DNA from: Catellatospora bangladeshensis
Lineage (GTDB): Bacteria > Actinomycetota > Actinomycetes > Mycobacteriales > Micromonosporaceae
Length of the DNA stretch: 64,000 bases
Reading direction: 5' to 3'
NCBI RefSeq assembly: GCF_016862575.1
Contig: NZ_BONF01000009.1
Span: forward strand, 310,001 to 374,000
The notes under the pieces were generated by a model. It had not been told where the DNA came from, searched no databases, and was given only the letters and a program-made list of their open reading frames with translations. Positions 9,115 through 17,932 of the stretch are shown here, piece by piece; position 1 is the first letter of the stretch, and each line of letters begins with the position of its first letter. The translations under genes were made by a program, and so were the position numbers.

Positions 9115-9543
9115 ATGCCGTGGGGGTTGCGGGTCATGGACCTGGTGAAGGAGTATGTGCGCCGTTATCTGGTCGTGCAGCGCGAGGCGGAACGCGATCT
9201 CGCCGACGCGATCGGCAAGCTGGAAGCCGACGGCCACCGGATCATCGACGGTGGGCAGACCGGCCCGGCGACCTGGCAGTACACCGACTGGCACACCGGG
9301 GAGATCATCGCGAGCGGTGACGACCGGACCAGTGACGACGAGGTGCTGGCCGCCCTGGACCCCGACGGCGCTTTCCTCCACATCGACAACGTCGTCCGCC
9401 GGCCGGTCGAGCCCGACAATCCGGGTATCCCGCCGAGCCTCGCCAGGGCGCTGGAGGACTGGGTCGACCTGCTGAGCACACCCGACGAGGAGATCGCCCG
9501 GTACGTGGGCTGGACCGTGCAGGACGTCGCCGCAGCGAGGTAA
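9115..9543 (+). CDS. Conserved-looking hypothetical protein
   Basis: A 142-residue acidic protein, helical at the N-terminus (LVKEYVRRYLVVQREAERDL) and mixed afterwards. No family recognised and no signal peptide or membrane segment seen. The ATG at 9115 has GAGG just upstream; an ATG at 9136 (MDLVKEY) is almost as plausible. It is followed by a convergent gene 78 bases away. Confidence 0.6.
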   Translation: MPWGLRVMDLVKEYVRRYLVVQREAERDLADAIGKLEADGHRIIDGGQTGPATWQYTDWHTGEIIASGDDRTSDDEVLAALDPDGAFLHIDNVVRRPVEPDNPGIPPSLARALEDWVDLLSTPDEEIARYVGWTVQDVAAAR

Positions 9544-9621
9544 GCCGGTGCCGGGGGCCGCCGTGCAGCGACCCTCCCAAGCCGCCCGGCCGTGCTGCGC
9601 GTCCGGGCCGGCCATCGCCCG

Positions 9622-10569
9622 TTACCGGCTGGTGGGCGGCGGTCCGCTCGGCGGGGCCCCGCCGGGCCCGCCACCCGGGGCCGCGCCGCCCGCCGGAGCC
9701 GTCCCGGTATCGACGCCGACGGTGAGCGACACCGTGTAGCCGCTGCCCACGTCACCGGACACCGCGCCGAGCTGGCTCGCGCCGCCGTCGTCCCCGAAGA
9801 CGTTGTCGCTGTCCAGGCTGACCTGAGCGAACGTGCTGACGGACTGCTCGTAGCCCGCCGTGGCGTACACCGTCTCGCACACGTCGGCGGGCAGCGCCAC
9901 CTGCGAGGTGGCGACGGCCTTCGCCGCATCGGTGAGGGCGGCCCGGTCCGGGTAGACCTCGAAGTGGACGTGCGGCCACCGGCCCGAGTAGCAGGCCGGG
10001 AAGATACTGGTGAACCGCACCCTGCCCTGCGCGTCGGCGATCTGGACACCGCGCAGGTAGTTCTCCTCGATGATCCCGTCGGAGTACATCGAGTAGCCGC
10101 CGTCGCGGTCGCAGTGCCACACGTACACGGCCGCACCCGCGTAGGCGCCACCGCCCGCCAGATCCTCGACGGTCAGCTCCAGCGTCATGGGCACGCCCTC
10201 GGCCGTCGCGCTGCCGGTGCCGAAGCTCGACCGGATGTCGGACCGGACCACACCGCTCTGCTCCAGCACGTCAGGGCCGTTGGAACCGTCGCCCGGATAC
10301 GGGCCGGCGGTCTCGTCCGGGATCTCGCCGGAGGCCGTCGTGCCGGTGGAGGACGTGCCCGCGGGGCTGCTCCCGCAGGCGGCCAGACCCGCTCCGGCGA
10401 TACCCAGCCCCAGGCCGCGCAGCAGCTGCCGGCGGCCCAGCAACGTCCCGATGTCGAAGCCGAGGCCCTGATCGAAGACCTCCTCCTGAGGCCTGGCCAG
10501 TGGCCGGCCTTCGTACGCCGGCTGCCGCCCCGACCGCCCCGCCCTGCCCATCTCGATCTCCCTGGTCAT
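9622..10569 (-). CDS. Exported intradiol ring-cleavage dioxygenase-like protein
   Basis: A 315-residue protein related to catechol and protocatechuate intradiol dioxygenases, which cleave aromatic diols with non-haem Fe(III). After about 45 polar residues a twin-arginine-like signal (GRRQLLRGLGLG) ends in a lipobox (LAAC), so it is probably a surface lipoprotein. The catalytic domain shows GPYPGD, YVWHCDRDGGYSMY and the ligand region YSGRWPHVHFEVY, where one Tyr and two His sit as in the family. The final 30 residues are a Gly/Pro-rich tail. Extracellular members of this group are common in actinomycetes, but their substrates are little known. Confidence 0.85.
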   Translation of the reverse strand: MTREIEMGRAGRSGRQPAYEGRPLARPQEEVFDQGLGFDIGTLLGRRQLLRGLGLGIAGAGLAACGSSPAGTSSTGTTASGEIPDETAGPYPGDGSNGPDVLEQSGVVRSDIRSSFGTGSATAEGVPMTLELTVEDLAGGGAYAGAAVYVWHCDRDGGYSMYSDGIIEENYLRGVQIADAQGRVRFTSIFPACYSGRWPHVHFEVYPDRAALTDAAKAVATSQVALPADVCETVYATAGYEQSVSTFAQVSLDSDNVFGDDGGASQLGAVSGDVGSGYTVSLTVGVDTGTAPAGGAAPGGGPGGAPPSGPPPTSR

Positions 10570-10686
10570 CTCGCTGATCGCCTGATGACCTCATCCTGCG
10601 ACCCCATCCTCGGGAGCGGCCAAGATCCTTCTAGGAGGAGGCTGGGAGCGTCCTGGACATCGGCTCAGCCGAGCGGCTCGACACGT

Positions 10687-10720
10687 CGCGTGCAGCGGAC
10701 GCCATCGCCCGCTGCACGCG
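10687..10720 (-). terminator. Hairpin terminator after the GH6 gene
   Basis: A perfect 12-bp stem (CGCGTGCAGCGG and its complement) with a 10-base loop lies 48 bases beyond the stop of the GH6 gene. Confidence 0.75.
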
Positions 10721-10767
10721 CGTTCAGAACCGGCCGTGGAGCGCCCGAAGGGCGTCCCACCGCCGCG

Positions 10768-12054
10768 TCACGGCAATAGGGCGGGGTTGACGGTCAGGGC
10801 GGGGGCGGCGTTCGCAGCCAGCCAGTGGGCCATGTCCGGCCACCAGGCGCCCGCAGCAGGGTCGACGGTGCCGTACTCCGGGTCGGCGGGTCCGGGGGTT
10901 CCGCGCTTGCAGCTGCCGTCGGACTCGCCGATGGTCTTGATCCACAGGAAGGCGTCGGTCAGCGGCAGCCCGGTGGCGGCGGTCGGCCGGGCGCCGATGC
11001 CGCGCTGCGGCGGGTTGCACCAGGTCTCGGCGTCGGTGTACTTGCCGGCGGGCGGGGTCCAGGGGCCGAGGCCGTTGCGGCTGGTGTCGATGACGTTGTG
11101 GGCCAGCTGATCGACGGGCGGGTCACCGACGTTCTGGTCGAACCAGGCGTCGGTCCAGTGCCACGTCGCCGGGTCCTCGTAGACGACCGCGTTGCCGGGC
11201 TGGCCGTCGTTGGGCGCGGCGGCCGAGTAGTACTGGCTGGCGCACCAGTCGGCGTGCCCGCGGGCCCAGTCCGGGCCGCGCGTCGACCACCAGATGCACT
11301 TGGCGACCCAGGTCGCGTACCGGGTGTTCTGGTCGGTGCGCCAGTAGTTCGAGACGTTGAGGGCGAATCCGCGGGCCTGGCCGACGCCCGCCTGCACGAG
11401 GCGTTCGGCGATGACGCCGACGGGTTGCCAGCCGCTGTTGCCGGCGTCGAGGTACACCGAGGTGTTGGGCTGGGCACCGAACAGGCCCACGGCTGCCTTC
11501 AGGTCGGCCAGGCGCTGCGCGGTCAGCTCGCCGGTCGGGTCGATGTTCCCTGCGCAGTCCTTGGGCAGCAGCGACAGACCGTCAGGTTCGACGACGACCA
11601 CAGCCCTGCCGTCGCCGATCGCGGCGGCGAACGCCGAGATCCAGGCCCGGTATTCGGCCGACGACTGCGCGCCGCCCGCGGAGTACAGGCTGCAGTCGCG
11701 CCCGGGGATGAAGTAGCTCACCAGCACGGGCACGGTCCGGGTGAGCCGCGCGGCAGCCATGATCTTGCGTACTTGGGCGCCGATCTGCGCGGGTGTGCCG
11801 TTGTCGATCCAGATCGCCTGCGGCCAGGTGGCGAGCCGGCCCATCCGTACGGCGTCGGCGACGTTGCCCACGCGCAGGTCGGCGAGGGCTTGGCGAGCCG
11901 CGCCGGCGTCGGGGTCGACGTAGAAGCGCGTGTCGGCGGGCAGGGTGCGGTCAGCCGGGGCCACGTGCCCGGCAGCCGCGGCGGGCGCGGCGGCGGCCGC
12001 TGTCAGGGCTACGGCGGCAAGCGACGCGAGCAGCCGTCGTCGTCGTGTGTGCAT
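10768..12054 (-). CDS. Secreted glycoside hydrolase family 6 (cellulase)
   Basis: A 428-residue secreted cellulase of family GH6, which hydrolyses beta-1,4-glucan with inversion. The signal peptide is residues 1-28 (basic start, Ala-rich core, AAA-GH). The catalytic segments are intact: IPGRDC (Asp120) and VVVVEPDGL (Asp158, the expected general acid), then YLDAGNSGW, NVIDTSRNGLGPW and the C-terminal WIKTIGESDGSC. There is no carbohydrate-binding module and no linker, unlike many secreted cellulases. It has a good ribosome-binding site (GAGGAG, 6 bases). A CebR-like operator at 12083-12096 lies in the upstream region. Endo versus exo action cannot be told from sequence. Confidence 0.93.
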   Translation of the reverse strand: MHTRRRRLLASLAAVALTAAAAAPAAAAGHVAPADRTLPADTRFYVDPDAGAARQALADLRVGNVADAVRMGRLATWPQAIWIDNGTPAQIGAQVRKIMAAARLTRTVPVLVSYFIPGRDCSLYSAGGAQSSAEYRAWISAFAAAIGDGRAVVVVEPDGLSLLPKDCAGNIDPTGELTAQRLADLKAAVGLFGAQPNTSVYLDAGNSGWQPVGVIAERLVQAGVGQARGFALNVSNYWRTDQNTRYATWVAKCIWWSTRGPDWARGHADWCASQYYSAAAPNDGQPGNAVVYEDPATWHWTDAWFDQNVGDPPVDQLAHNVIDTSRNGLGPWTPPAGKYTDAETWCNPPQRGIGARPTAATGLPLTDAFLWIKTIGESDGSCKRGTPGPADPEYGTVDPAAGAWWPDMAHWLAANAAPALTVNPALLP

Positions 12055-12082
12055 CGGGTCTCCTCGAAACGGTGGGACGGAC

Positions 12083-12096
12083 TGGAAGCGCTCCCA
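12083..12096. promoter_or_regulatory. CebR-like LacI-family operator before GH6
   Basis: TGGAAGCGCTCCCA, one base from the perfect palindrome TGGGAGCGCTCCCA known as the Streptomyces CebR (cellobiose repressor) box. It lies 29 bases upstream of the GH6 start codon. Confidence 0.8.
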
Positions 12097-12321
12097 GTTT
12101 CAGGCTGTATCGTCGAGGATGGACAGTTCTATGTCAATGGCAGGCCACGATGCGGACCGCCACAACCGCTTCCAGATACTGCTCGGGCTGCGGTCGCCGC
12201 TGCAACATGTGGTCACGGGGTGGGCCGGCCCCGGCTGCGGAGGTGCGGCAGGCCCTCGGCCCGTCGCGACTGCCCTACTATGGGTCCCGCTGATCCCCGC
12301 GATGAAAGACCGGTCCCCCTC

Positions 12322-13353
12322 ATGGACACCGCTCCGCCTGACCGTTCGCCCACCCTCGACGACGTCGCCGAGCGGGCCGGTGTATCGCGTTCGGTGGCGT
12401 CCCGGGCGATCAACAACGTCGGCAACGTCAGCGCCCCCAAGCGTGCGGCGGTCCAGCGCGCGGTCCGGGAGCTCGGCTACATTCCCAACCCGTCCGCCCG
12501 GGCGCTGGCCACCAACCGGATCGGCGCGGTGGTCCTGGCGGTGGCCACCGATCAGCCCGGCATCTTCGCCGACGCCTTCTTCGCCCAGGTCATCTACGGC
12601 ATCAGCGTCGCCCTGGAGCCCACCGACTTCACCCTGACCCTGGTGCTGGCCGGACGGCCCGAGGGGCGGGCCAAGCTCCAGCAGATCGTGCGATCCCGCC
12701 GCGCGGACGGCATCATGCTGATGAACCTGCACGGCGACGATCCGCTGACCAAGCTCGCCGAGCAGGCCACGGTGCCGGTCGTGTACGGCGGGCGGCCGCT
12801 TCGGGGCGAGCCGAGATGGTACGTCGACACCGACAACCGGGGCGGCGCGCGCCTTGCCACCGAGCATCTCGTCGAGGCCGGTCACCGCCGCATCGCCACC
12901 ATCACCGGGCCGCTCAGCCTCGAGGTGGCCGAAGCGCGCTACCGGGGCTTCCGCGACGCGATGGCGGTCGCGGAGCTTCCCGCGGGGCGGGTCGAGCACG
13001 CCGACTTCAGCGAGGCCGGCGGCGCGGCCGCGATGACCCGGCTGCTGCAGGCGTACCCCGACCTCGACGCGGTCTTCGCCGCATCCGACAACATGGCCGC
13101 CGGCGCGCTGCGGGTCCTGCGGGCGCACGGCCGCGCCGTTCCCGGCGACGTCGGTGTCGTCGGTTTCGATGATCTGCAGACCGCTCAGCACACCGATCCC
13201 CAGCTCACCACGGTCCATCAGCCCGTTCCAGCGCTGGGCGCGGAGATGACCCGCATGCTGCTCTCCGTTCTGGACGGCGCGCGGCCGACTCCGCTGATCC
13301 TGCCGACCCGCCTGGTCGTGCGCGGTTCGACGCGCACGACCGACCGTCGCTGA
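12322..13353 (+). CDS. LacI-family transcriptional regulator of the glucanase locus
   Basis: A 343-residue LacI/GalR regulator. The N-terminal HTH (TLDDVAERAGVSRSVASRAI) and hinge helix (NPSARALA) are typical, followed by a periplasmic-binding-protein-like sensor domain with VVGFDDLQTAQHTDPQLTTVHQP near the end. It lies between the divergent GH6 gene and the GH16 gene, each with TGGWAGC-type boxes in its upstream region, so it most likely senses a cello-oligosaccharide or similar glucan fragment and represses both. The start at 12322 is fixed by the HTH. A true CebR assignment would need sequence comparison. Confidence 0.88.
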   Translation: MDTAPPDRSPTLDDVAERAGVSRSVASRAINNVGNVSAPKRAAVQRAVRELGYIPNPSARALATNRIGAVVLAVATDQPGIFADAFFAQVIYGISVALEPTDFTLTLVLAGRPEGRAKLQQIVRSRRADGIMLMNLHGDDPLTKLAEQATVPVVYGGRPLRGEPRWYVDTDNRGGARLATEHLVEAGHRRIATITGPLSLEVAEARYRGFRDAMAVAELPAGRVEHADFSEAGGAAAMTRLLQAYPDLDAVFAASDNMAAGALRVLRAHGRAVPGDVGVVGFDDLQTAQHTDPQLTTVHQPVPALGAEMTRMLLSVLDGARPTPLILPTRLVVRGSTRTTDRR

Positions 13354-13485
13354 AGGCGCGCGCCCGCCGTACGGCCGGGGCCGATCCGCCGCACGGGCGG
13401 ACGGAAGGCACCGGGTCCCGCAGGTGTTCACGTACGTTGACGCCGCCGCGACCACCTGGTCCGGACGGACCCTCGATCAGTGCAC

Positions 13486-13499
13486 TGGTAGCGCTTCCA
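13486..13499. promoter_or_regulatory. CebR-like operator (distal) before GH16
   Basis: TGGTAGCGCTTCCA. The same 14 bases recur at 55114-55127 in the leader of the biosynthetic operon. Confidence 0.7.
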
Positions 13500-13628
13500 C
13501 TTTGGAAGCTACACGCGTCCAGCGAACCTGTAAATGCCAAGTTGCCGCTCGATGACAAAGGCAGCTCTTGACACTCCTCTGATTCATGCACATCATTCTC
13601 GTGACGCCGCTGGACCACTGGAATCGAC

Positions 13629-13642
13629 TGGAAGCACTTCCA
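13629..13642. promoter_or_regulatory. CebR-like operator (proximal) before GH16
   Basis: TGGAAGCACTTCCA, within an 18-bp palindrome (ACTGGAAG-CA-CTTCCAGT, 13627-13644). It is the most symmetrical of the boxes of this type in the window and lies about 160 bases before the GH16 start. Confidence 0.75.
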
Positions 13643-13802
13643 GTCTGCTGTTCGTGTAGCGGAAGGCAGCACGCGTCGCTCCCGACGACGCCCGCCTGCC
13701 GGCCGCCGCCCCATCCGCCCGCCGACCGGCGCCGGATGCCCGCAGTCCCCGTCCACGGCGCACCGCTCGCCCGCGGTCGCCTCCTCGCAGATGGAGCACG
13801 CA

Positions 13803-14570
13803 ATGAGACGCCTCACCCGCACCCTCGCCGTCGCCGCGGCGGTCGCCCTCGCCGCCGTCGCCGGCGCGGTCCGCATCCCGTCCCCCGCCTTCGCCGCGAT
13901 CGGCGGCAGCTTCACCGACAACTTCAACTCGTTCAACACCAGCCGCTGGTACAAGGCCGACGGCTGGAGCAACGGCAGCATGTTCAACGTCGGCTGGCGC
14001 GCCGACCATGTCTGGAACAGCGGCGGCGTCACGGGCATCAACCTGGACACCGCCAGCTGCCCCGCCGGGTGCTCCGGCAAGCCCTACGCCTCCGGCGAGT
14101 TCCGGACCACGGACCTGTACTCGTACGGCCGGTTCGAGGTGCGGATGATGGCGGTCAAGCGCTCGGGCACCGTCACGTCGTTCTTCACCTACACCGGACC
14201 GAGCGACGGCCAGCCCTGGGACGAGATCGACATCGAGATCCTGGGCAAGAACACCACCCAGATGCAGACCAACTACTTCACCAACGGCGTCGGCGGACAC
14301 GAGACGATCATCAACCTCGGGTTCGACGCCTCCACCGGCTACCACAACTACGCGATCGAGTGGTGGAACAGGGGCACCATCAACTGGTTCGTCGACGGGA
14401 GGCTGGTACACCAGGAGAACGGCTCACGCGGACCGCTGCCCACCCGCCCGCAGCGCATCATGGCGAACCTGTGGCCGGGCATCGGCGTCGACGGCTGGCT
14501 CGGGCCTTTCGTGTACCCGGGGACACCGCTGACCGCAAGGTACGACTCGGTCACCTACACCAGGTACTGA
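13803..14570 (+). CDS. Secreted GH16 glucanase
   Basis: A 255-residue secreted enzyme of family GH16, retaining endo-glucanases that act on mixed-linkage beta-glucan, laminarin or related polymers. The signal peptide ends at about residue 31 (AFA-AI). The catalytic motif DEIDIE is at 140-145, with nucleophile Glu141 and acid/base Glu145; the uninterrupted DEIDIE form is typical of bacterial lichenases (1,3-1,4-beta-glucanases). Downstream, NYFTNG and YAIEWW are conserved strand positions. No binding module follows. The start at 13803 is used because GGAG lies 7 bases upstream. Two CebR-like boxes in the upstream region and the neighbouring LacI gene place it in the same regulon as GH6. Confidence 0.92.
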   Translation: MRRLTRTLAVAAAVALAAVAGAVRIPSPAFAAIGGSFTDNFNSFNTSRWYKADGWSNGSMFNVGWRADHVWNSGGVTGINLDTASCPAGCSGKPYASGEFRTTDLYSYGRFEVRMMAVKRSGTVTSFFTYTGPSDGQPWDEIDIEILGKNTTQMQTNYFTNGVGGHETIINLGFDASTGYHNYAIEWWNRGTINWFVDGRLVHQENGSRGPLPTRPQRIMANLWPGIGVDGWLGPFVYPGTPLTARYDSVTYTRY

Positions 14571-14584
14571 TTTCGGGGTACGCA

Positions 14585-14645
14585 CCCGGCATCATCGCCC
14601 GGCCGGCTGACAGGGCCTGTTCGCCGACCGGGCGATGATGCCGGG
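14585..14645 (+). terminator. Strong hairpin terminator after GH16
   Basis: A perfect 18-bp stem (14585-14602 paired with 14628-14645) with a 25-base loop begins 14 bases after the stop codon. It is the longest perfect inverted repeat noticed in the window. Confidence 0.85.
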
Positions 14646-14750
14646 ACCTGAGTGGACGGCGCGTTCACCGCCCGGTGAGGCGAGCACCACCTGTCGGCAC
14701 GGCGACGGGGGCCTGCGCACCGTCGTCCCGCCTGTCTATGGTTGCTGCCC

Positions 14751-16547
14751 ATGGACGATCTCCTTCCCGCCGGCCGCCCCGCCTTCGACGCCCGGATCAG
14801 CCTGGCCACCGCCATGCACGCCCAGCCCGGCGTGTATGCGCTGCTCCTCGGCTCGGGCACGTCCACCGGCGTCGGTGTGCCGACCGGCTGGGGCGTGGTC
14901 ACCGCCCTCGTTGCCAAGGTGGCCGCGGCCGCCGGCGAGCAGGTGCCAACGGAGGCCGACATCGAGCAGTGGTGGGCCAAGCACGGCGACGGCGCGCCGC
15001 TGGGCTACTCGGCCCTGCTGGAGGCGCTGGCCAGCACCCCCGCCGCCCGGCGCGCGCTGCTGGCGTCGTTCTTCGAGCCCACCCCCGAGGAACGGGCCCA
15101 GGGCGTCAAGGTGCCCGGCGCCGCCCATCGCGCCATCGCGCAGCTCGTCGCCCGGGGCGCGGTGCGCGTCATCGTGACCACCAACTTCGACCGCCTGATC
15201 GAGCAGGCGCTCGAAGCCGAGGGCATCTTCCCGCAGGTCATCGCCACTCCGGCTGCGATCGAGGGCATGGAGCCGCTGCCGCACGCCCGCTGCACCGTGA
15301 TCAAGCTGCACGGTGACTACGCCCGCACCGACCAGCTCAACACCGTCGAGGAGCTCAGCGCCTACGTGCCGCCGCTGCGCAAGCTGCTCGAACGGGTGCT
15401 CGACGAGTACGGCCTGGTCGTCAGCGGCTGGTCGGGCGACTGGGACCACGGCCTGGTCGCCGCCCTCGAAGGCACCCGCTCCCGGCGCTACCCGCTGTTC
15501 TGGACCTCCCGCGACGAGCTGGGCCAGCTCGCCCGGCGCCTCGTCGCGCAGCACCGCGCCCACGTCATCACGGGTGCGGCGGCCGAGCAGTTCTTCCCCG
15601 ACCTGGTCAACCGGCTGGAGGCGCTCGACGACCTCGCCGACCCGCCACTGACCAGGGCGATGGCGGTGGCCAGGCTCAAGCGGCTGCTGCCCGACCCGGT
15701 CAAGCACATCGAGGTCGCCGACCTGTTCGAGACGGAGCTGCGCCGGCTGCGCGACTACCTGCGCACCCTCGCCCCCCTGGCCCCCGACGCCGATCCCGCC
15801 GCGCTGCAGCACGCCCACGACGAGGTACGCAGCCGGTGCGACACCCTGATGCGGCTGCTCGCCCACGGCGTGTTCCTCGACCGGGACCGGCAGCACACCG
15901 CGCTGTGGGTCCGGGTCGTCGAACAGCTGATGCGCGCCCGGCAGCGTGACGACAGCGCGCCCGATCCGCGCGCCACGAACCTGCAGCACTACCCCGCGCT
16001 GCTGGCGCTGCGCACGGCGAGCCTCGCCGCCGTCGCGGCCTACCACGACGATGTGCTGCTGCGGCTGCTGCGCCGCCCGACCTGGCGCATCCAGGCCGGC
16101 AACGGTCACCGGCCGGTCGCGGCGCTGGACGCGCTGCACGACTGCCGGGTGCTGGACTTCGACACGGTGAACTCGTTCCCGCGCTGGCACGGCGAGGTGT
16201 GGCAGTTCCCGCAGAGCCGGCTGCTGCGCGAGGAGACCCGGCCGGTGCTGCTGCCCCTGGTCGGCGACGAGGACTCGTTCCTGCAGCTGTTCCACCGCAC
16301 CGAGTACCGCACCGCGCTGGCGCAGTCGCTGTTCGGGGTCAGCGGCGGGCTCGGCCCCGCGCCGGGTGGGTTCGCGGTGGAGTCGCAGTGGGGTCCGGAC
16401 GGGACGCTGTACTGGGAGACGGACTTCCGGGAGAACGCCGACCGCGACGTGTGGGAGCGTACGCCGCTGGGCCGCCGCGACGGCGAGACCTACGGCCGCC
16501 GCCTGGCCGCCCTGGCCGACGCGCTGCGAGCCGATGCCGTGGGGTGA
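14751..16547 (+). CDS. SIR2-like domain protein, possible NAD-hydrolysing defence effector
   Basis: A 598-residue protein whose first 280 residues are a SIR2_2-type NAD-binding domain: LLGSGTSTGVGVPTG (residues 32-46), VTTNFDRLIE (about 143) and KLHGDY (185-190). The zinc-binding cysteines of true sirtuin deacetylases are absent. The C-terminal half is alpha-rich, unassigned, and may be a sensor. SIR2 domains of this type deplete NAD+ in several antiphage systems (Thoeris ThsA, DSR, SIR2-linked Argonautes). Here it stands alone, with no recognised partner on either side, so defence is a hypothesis. TATGGT lies 8 bases before the ATG, a leaderless layout. It is flanked by the GH16 terminator upstream and a convergent gene downstream. 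Confidence 0.8.
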   Translation: MDDLLPAGRPAFDARISLATAMHAQPGVYALLLGSGTSTGVGVPTGWGVVTALVAKVAAAAGEQVPTEADIEQWWAKHGDGAPLGYSALLEALASTPAARRALLASFFEPTPEERAQGVKVPGAAHRAIAQLVARGAVRVIVTTNFDRLIEQALEAEGIFPQVIATPAAIEGMEPLPHARCTVIKLHGDYARTDQLNTVEELSAYVPPLRKLLERVLDEYGLVVSGWSGDWDHGLVAALEGTRSRRYPLFWTSRDELGQLARRLVAQHRAHVITGAAAEQFFPDLVNRLEALDDLADPPLTRAMAVARLKRLLPDPVKHIEVADLFETELRRLRDYLRTLAPLAPDADPAALQHAHDEVRSRCDTLMRLLAHGVFLDRDRQHTALWVRVVEQLMRARQRDDSAPDPRATNLQHYPALLALRTASLAAVAAYHDDVLLRLLRRPTWRIQAGNGHRPVAALDALHDCRVLDFDTVNSFPRWHGEVWQFPQSRLLREETRPVLLPLVGDEDSFLQLFHRTEYRTALAQSLFGVSGGLGPAPGGFAVESQWGPDGTLYWETDFRENADRDVWERTPLGRRDGETYGRRLAALADALRADAVG

Positions 16548-16565
16548 CTGTCCACGCAGGACCCG

Positions 16566-16964
16566 TCACGGGTGGTCGTGCCAGGCCAGCGCCGCGATCC
16601 GCCAGCCGTCCGGGGTGCGTACGAACTGCATGGTCTTGTGGCCGCCGCCCTCGAACGCCACCCCGTCGAGGATCCCGCTCTTGCGGTATTCACCGAACCG
16701 GCAGGCGATGTCGCCCGCCAGCTCGGTCCGCTCGGCCGTCTCCCACTCGGCGAACTCGACCAGACGGCCGCCGGTCAGCAACCGCAGGCGCGGCTCGATG
16801 AACTCGTCCACGGTGTACGCCGTGAAGTCCGGGCCGGTCTTGACGATGAGGCCGCCCGGCAGGACCAGGCGCCGGATCCGTGCCACGTCCGGCGCGACGC
16901 CGCCCCGGTTGTCGAAGGCGCCGTAGAACTCGGCGGTGAGCTGGTCCATCTCGCGCTTTGACAC
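16566..16964 (-). CDS. NTF2/SnoaL-like protein
   Basis: A 132-residue protein with the NTF2-like pattern: a first helix (MDQLTAEFYGAF), a strand-rich middle, and a final FVRTPDGWRIAALAWHD strand pair typical of DUF4440 or SnoaL-type folds. Members include enzymes and ligand-binding proteins, so the function is open. The GTG start at 16964 has TAGCGT 6 bases upstream and no Shine-Dalgarno sequence. It is convergent with the SIR2 gene. Confidence 0.75.
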   Translation of the reverse strand: MSKREMDQLTAEFYGAFDNRGGVAPDVARIRRLVLPGGLIVKTGPDFTAYTVDEFIEPRLRLLTGGRLVEFAEWETAERTELAGDIACRFGEYRKSGILDGVAFEGGGHKTMQFVRTPDGWRIAALAWHDHP

Positions 16965-16998
16965 CGTGCGACGCTAGCACCGCACGGTCCGGGCCGGG

Positions 16999-17565
16999 TC
17001 AGGCGGCCTGCCGCTCGCGCCACTCGCTGTGGAGCATCGCGTACACGTACTCGTCGCGCCAGACGCCCTTGACCAGGGCGCTGCCGAGGTGGTGCGCCTC
17101 ACGGCGCATGCCGAGCCGCTCCAGCAGCGCGGCGGAGGCGGTGTTGCGCGCGTCGCACCGGCCGTAGATCCGGTGCAGCCCGAAGTCCTCGAATCCCCAG
17201 CGCAGCAGCGCCCGCGCGGCCTCGGTGGCCAGCCCGCGACCCTGGTGGTCGGGGTGCAGCACGTAGCCGAGCTCGCCCTGCCGGCTCGGCTCGCTGCGCC
17301 ACACCAGCTCGACGTGGCCGACGACCCGGCCGCGCTCGGGCCAGAACATGACGAGGGTGAGGCAGTCGCCCTCGCGGGTCAGGGCGGTCTCGCGCGCCAT
17401 CGCCTCCACCGAGGAGCAGGACTGCTCGCGGGTACGCGGCTCGGCGAGCATGTGCTCGACCACCTCCGGCAGCCGCTGGTAGGACCACACGTCGTCCAGG
17501 TCGCCGGCGGTGCACGGGCGCAGCACCAGCCGTTCGGTGGTCAGCGGATACCCGGGATGGATCAT
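16999..17565 (-). CDS. GNAT acetyltransferase (RimJ/RimL-like)
   Basis: A 188-residue N-acetyltransferase. It opens with the LTTERLVLRPCTAGDLDDVW pattern of RimJ/RimL-type enzymes, continues with ELGYVLHPDHQGRGLATEAA (acetyl-CoA loop, about residues 98-117) and ends with RCDARNTASAALLERLGM. Such proteins acetylate amines of small molecules or protein N-termini; the substrate is unknown. TAGGAT precedes the ATG by 6 bases. It is 34 bases upstream of the NTF2-like gene in the same orientation, but that gene has its own leaderless promoter. Confidence 0.88.
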   Translation of the reverse strand: MIHPGYPLTTERLVLRPCTAGDLDDVWSYQRLPEVVEHMLAEPRTREQSCSSVEAMARETALTREGDCLTLVMFWPERGRVVGHVELVWRSEPSRQGELGYVLHPDHQGRGLATEAARALLRWGFEDFGLHRIYGRCDARNTASAALLERLGMRREAHHLGSALVKGVWRDEYVYAMLHSEWRERQAA

Positions 17566-17932
17566 GGGCTGATCCTAGGCCGCCGCCGACCCCGCGCCCA
17601 CTCCTCGTCCGGTGCCGGGCGGGGCCGGCCGAGCCACCCCGCGACAATCGGTCGACCTGATCGACCATCCGCGCTCACCAGCATGGATCCCTCGTGTCGC
17701 CAGGGGCTGTCGGTCCGCGTACACCGATCTGTCATCTGCTGGACCCCTGCGCCATACGGACGGCTGATACGCGGAGGCAGCCGGATGGGGCAGCGTGAGC
17801 GCAGGCGGTGACCATCGAGCTCGCCGGCCGGGATTGGGCTCGGCAACACCTGCTGACCGGAGCTCGGGCGGCTCCGGGCAACAGGACGCGGTGGTCCCCC
17901 GCGAGACGTGCGGGGGACCACCGCCCTTCCGG
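17566..17932. other. Intergenic region without a convincing gene
   Basis: 367 bases between the start of the acetyltransferase gene and the end of the EEP-family gene. Its left edge holds the acetyltransferase promoter and its right edge the hairpin at 17889-17923. A short plus-strand frame from GTG 17808 runs through that hairpin and into the neighbouring gene and is not credible. Nothing else seen. Confidence 0.6.
17889..17923 (-). terminator. Hairpin terminator after the EEP-family gene
   Basis: A 14-bp perfect stem (CGGTGGTCCCCCGC and its complement) around a 7-base loop, starting 9 bases past the stop codon of the minus-strand gene. Confidence 0.85.

Larger units (their letters stand above)
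13354..13802 (+). promoter_or_regulatory. Upstream region of the GH16 gene
   Basis: A 449-base non-coding stretch. Its first 100 bases are GC-rich and hold nothing recognisable; from about 13480 the base composition drops and two LacI/CebR-like boxes occur (13486-13499 and 13629-13642). The GGAG within ATGGAGCACGCA supplies the ribosome-binding site for the ATG at 13803. Confidence 0.6.
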
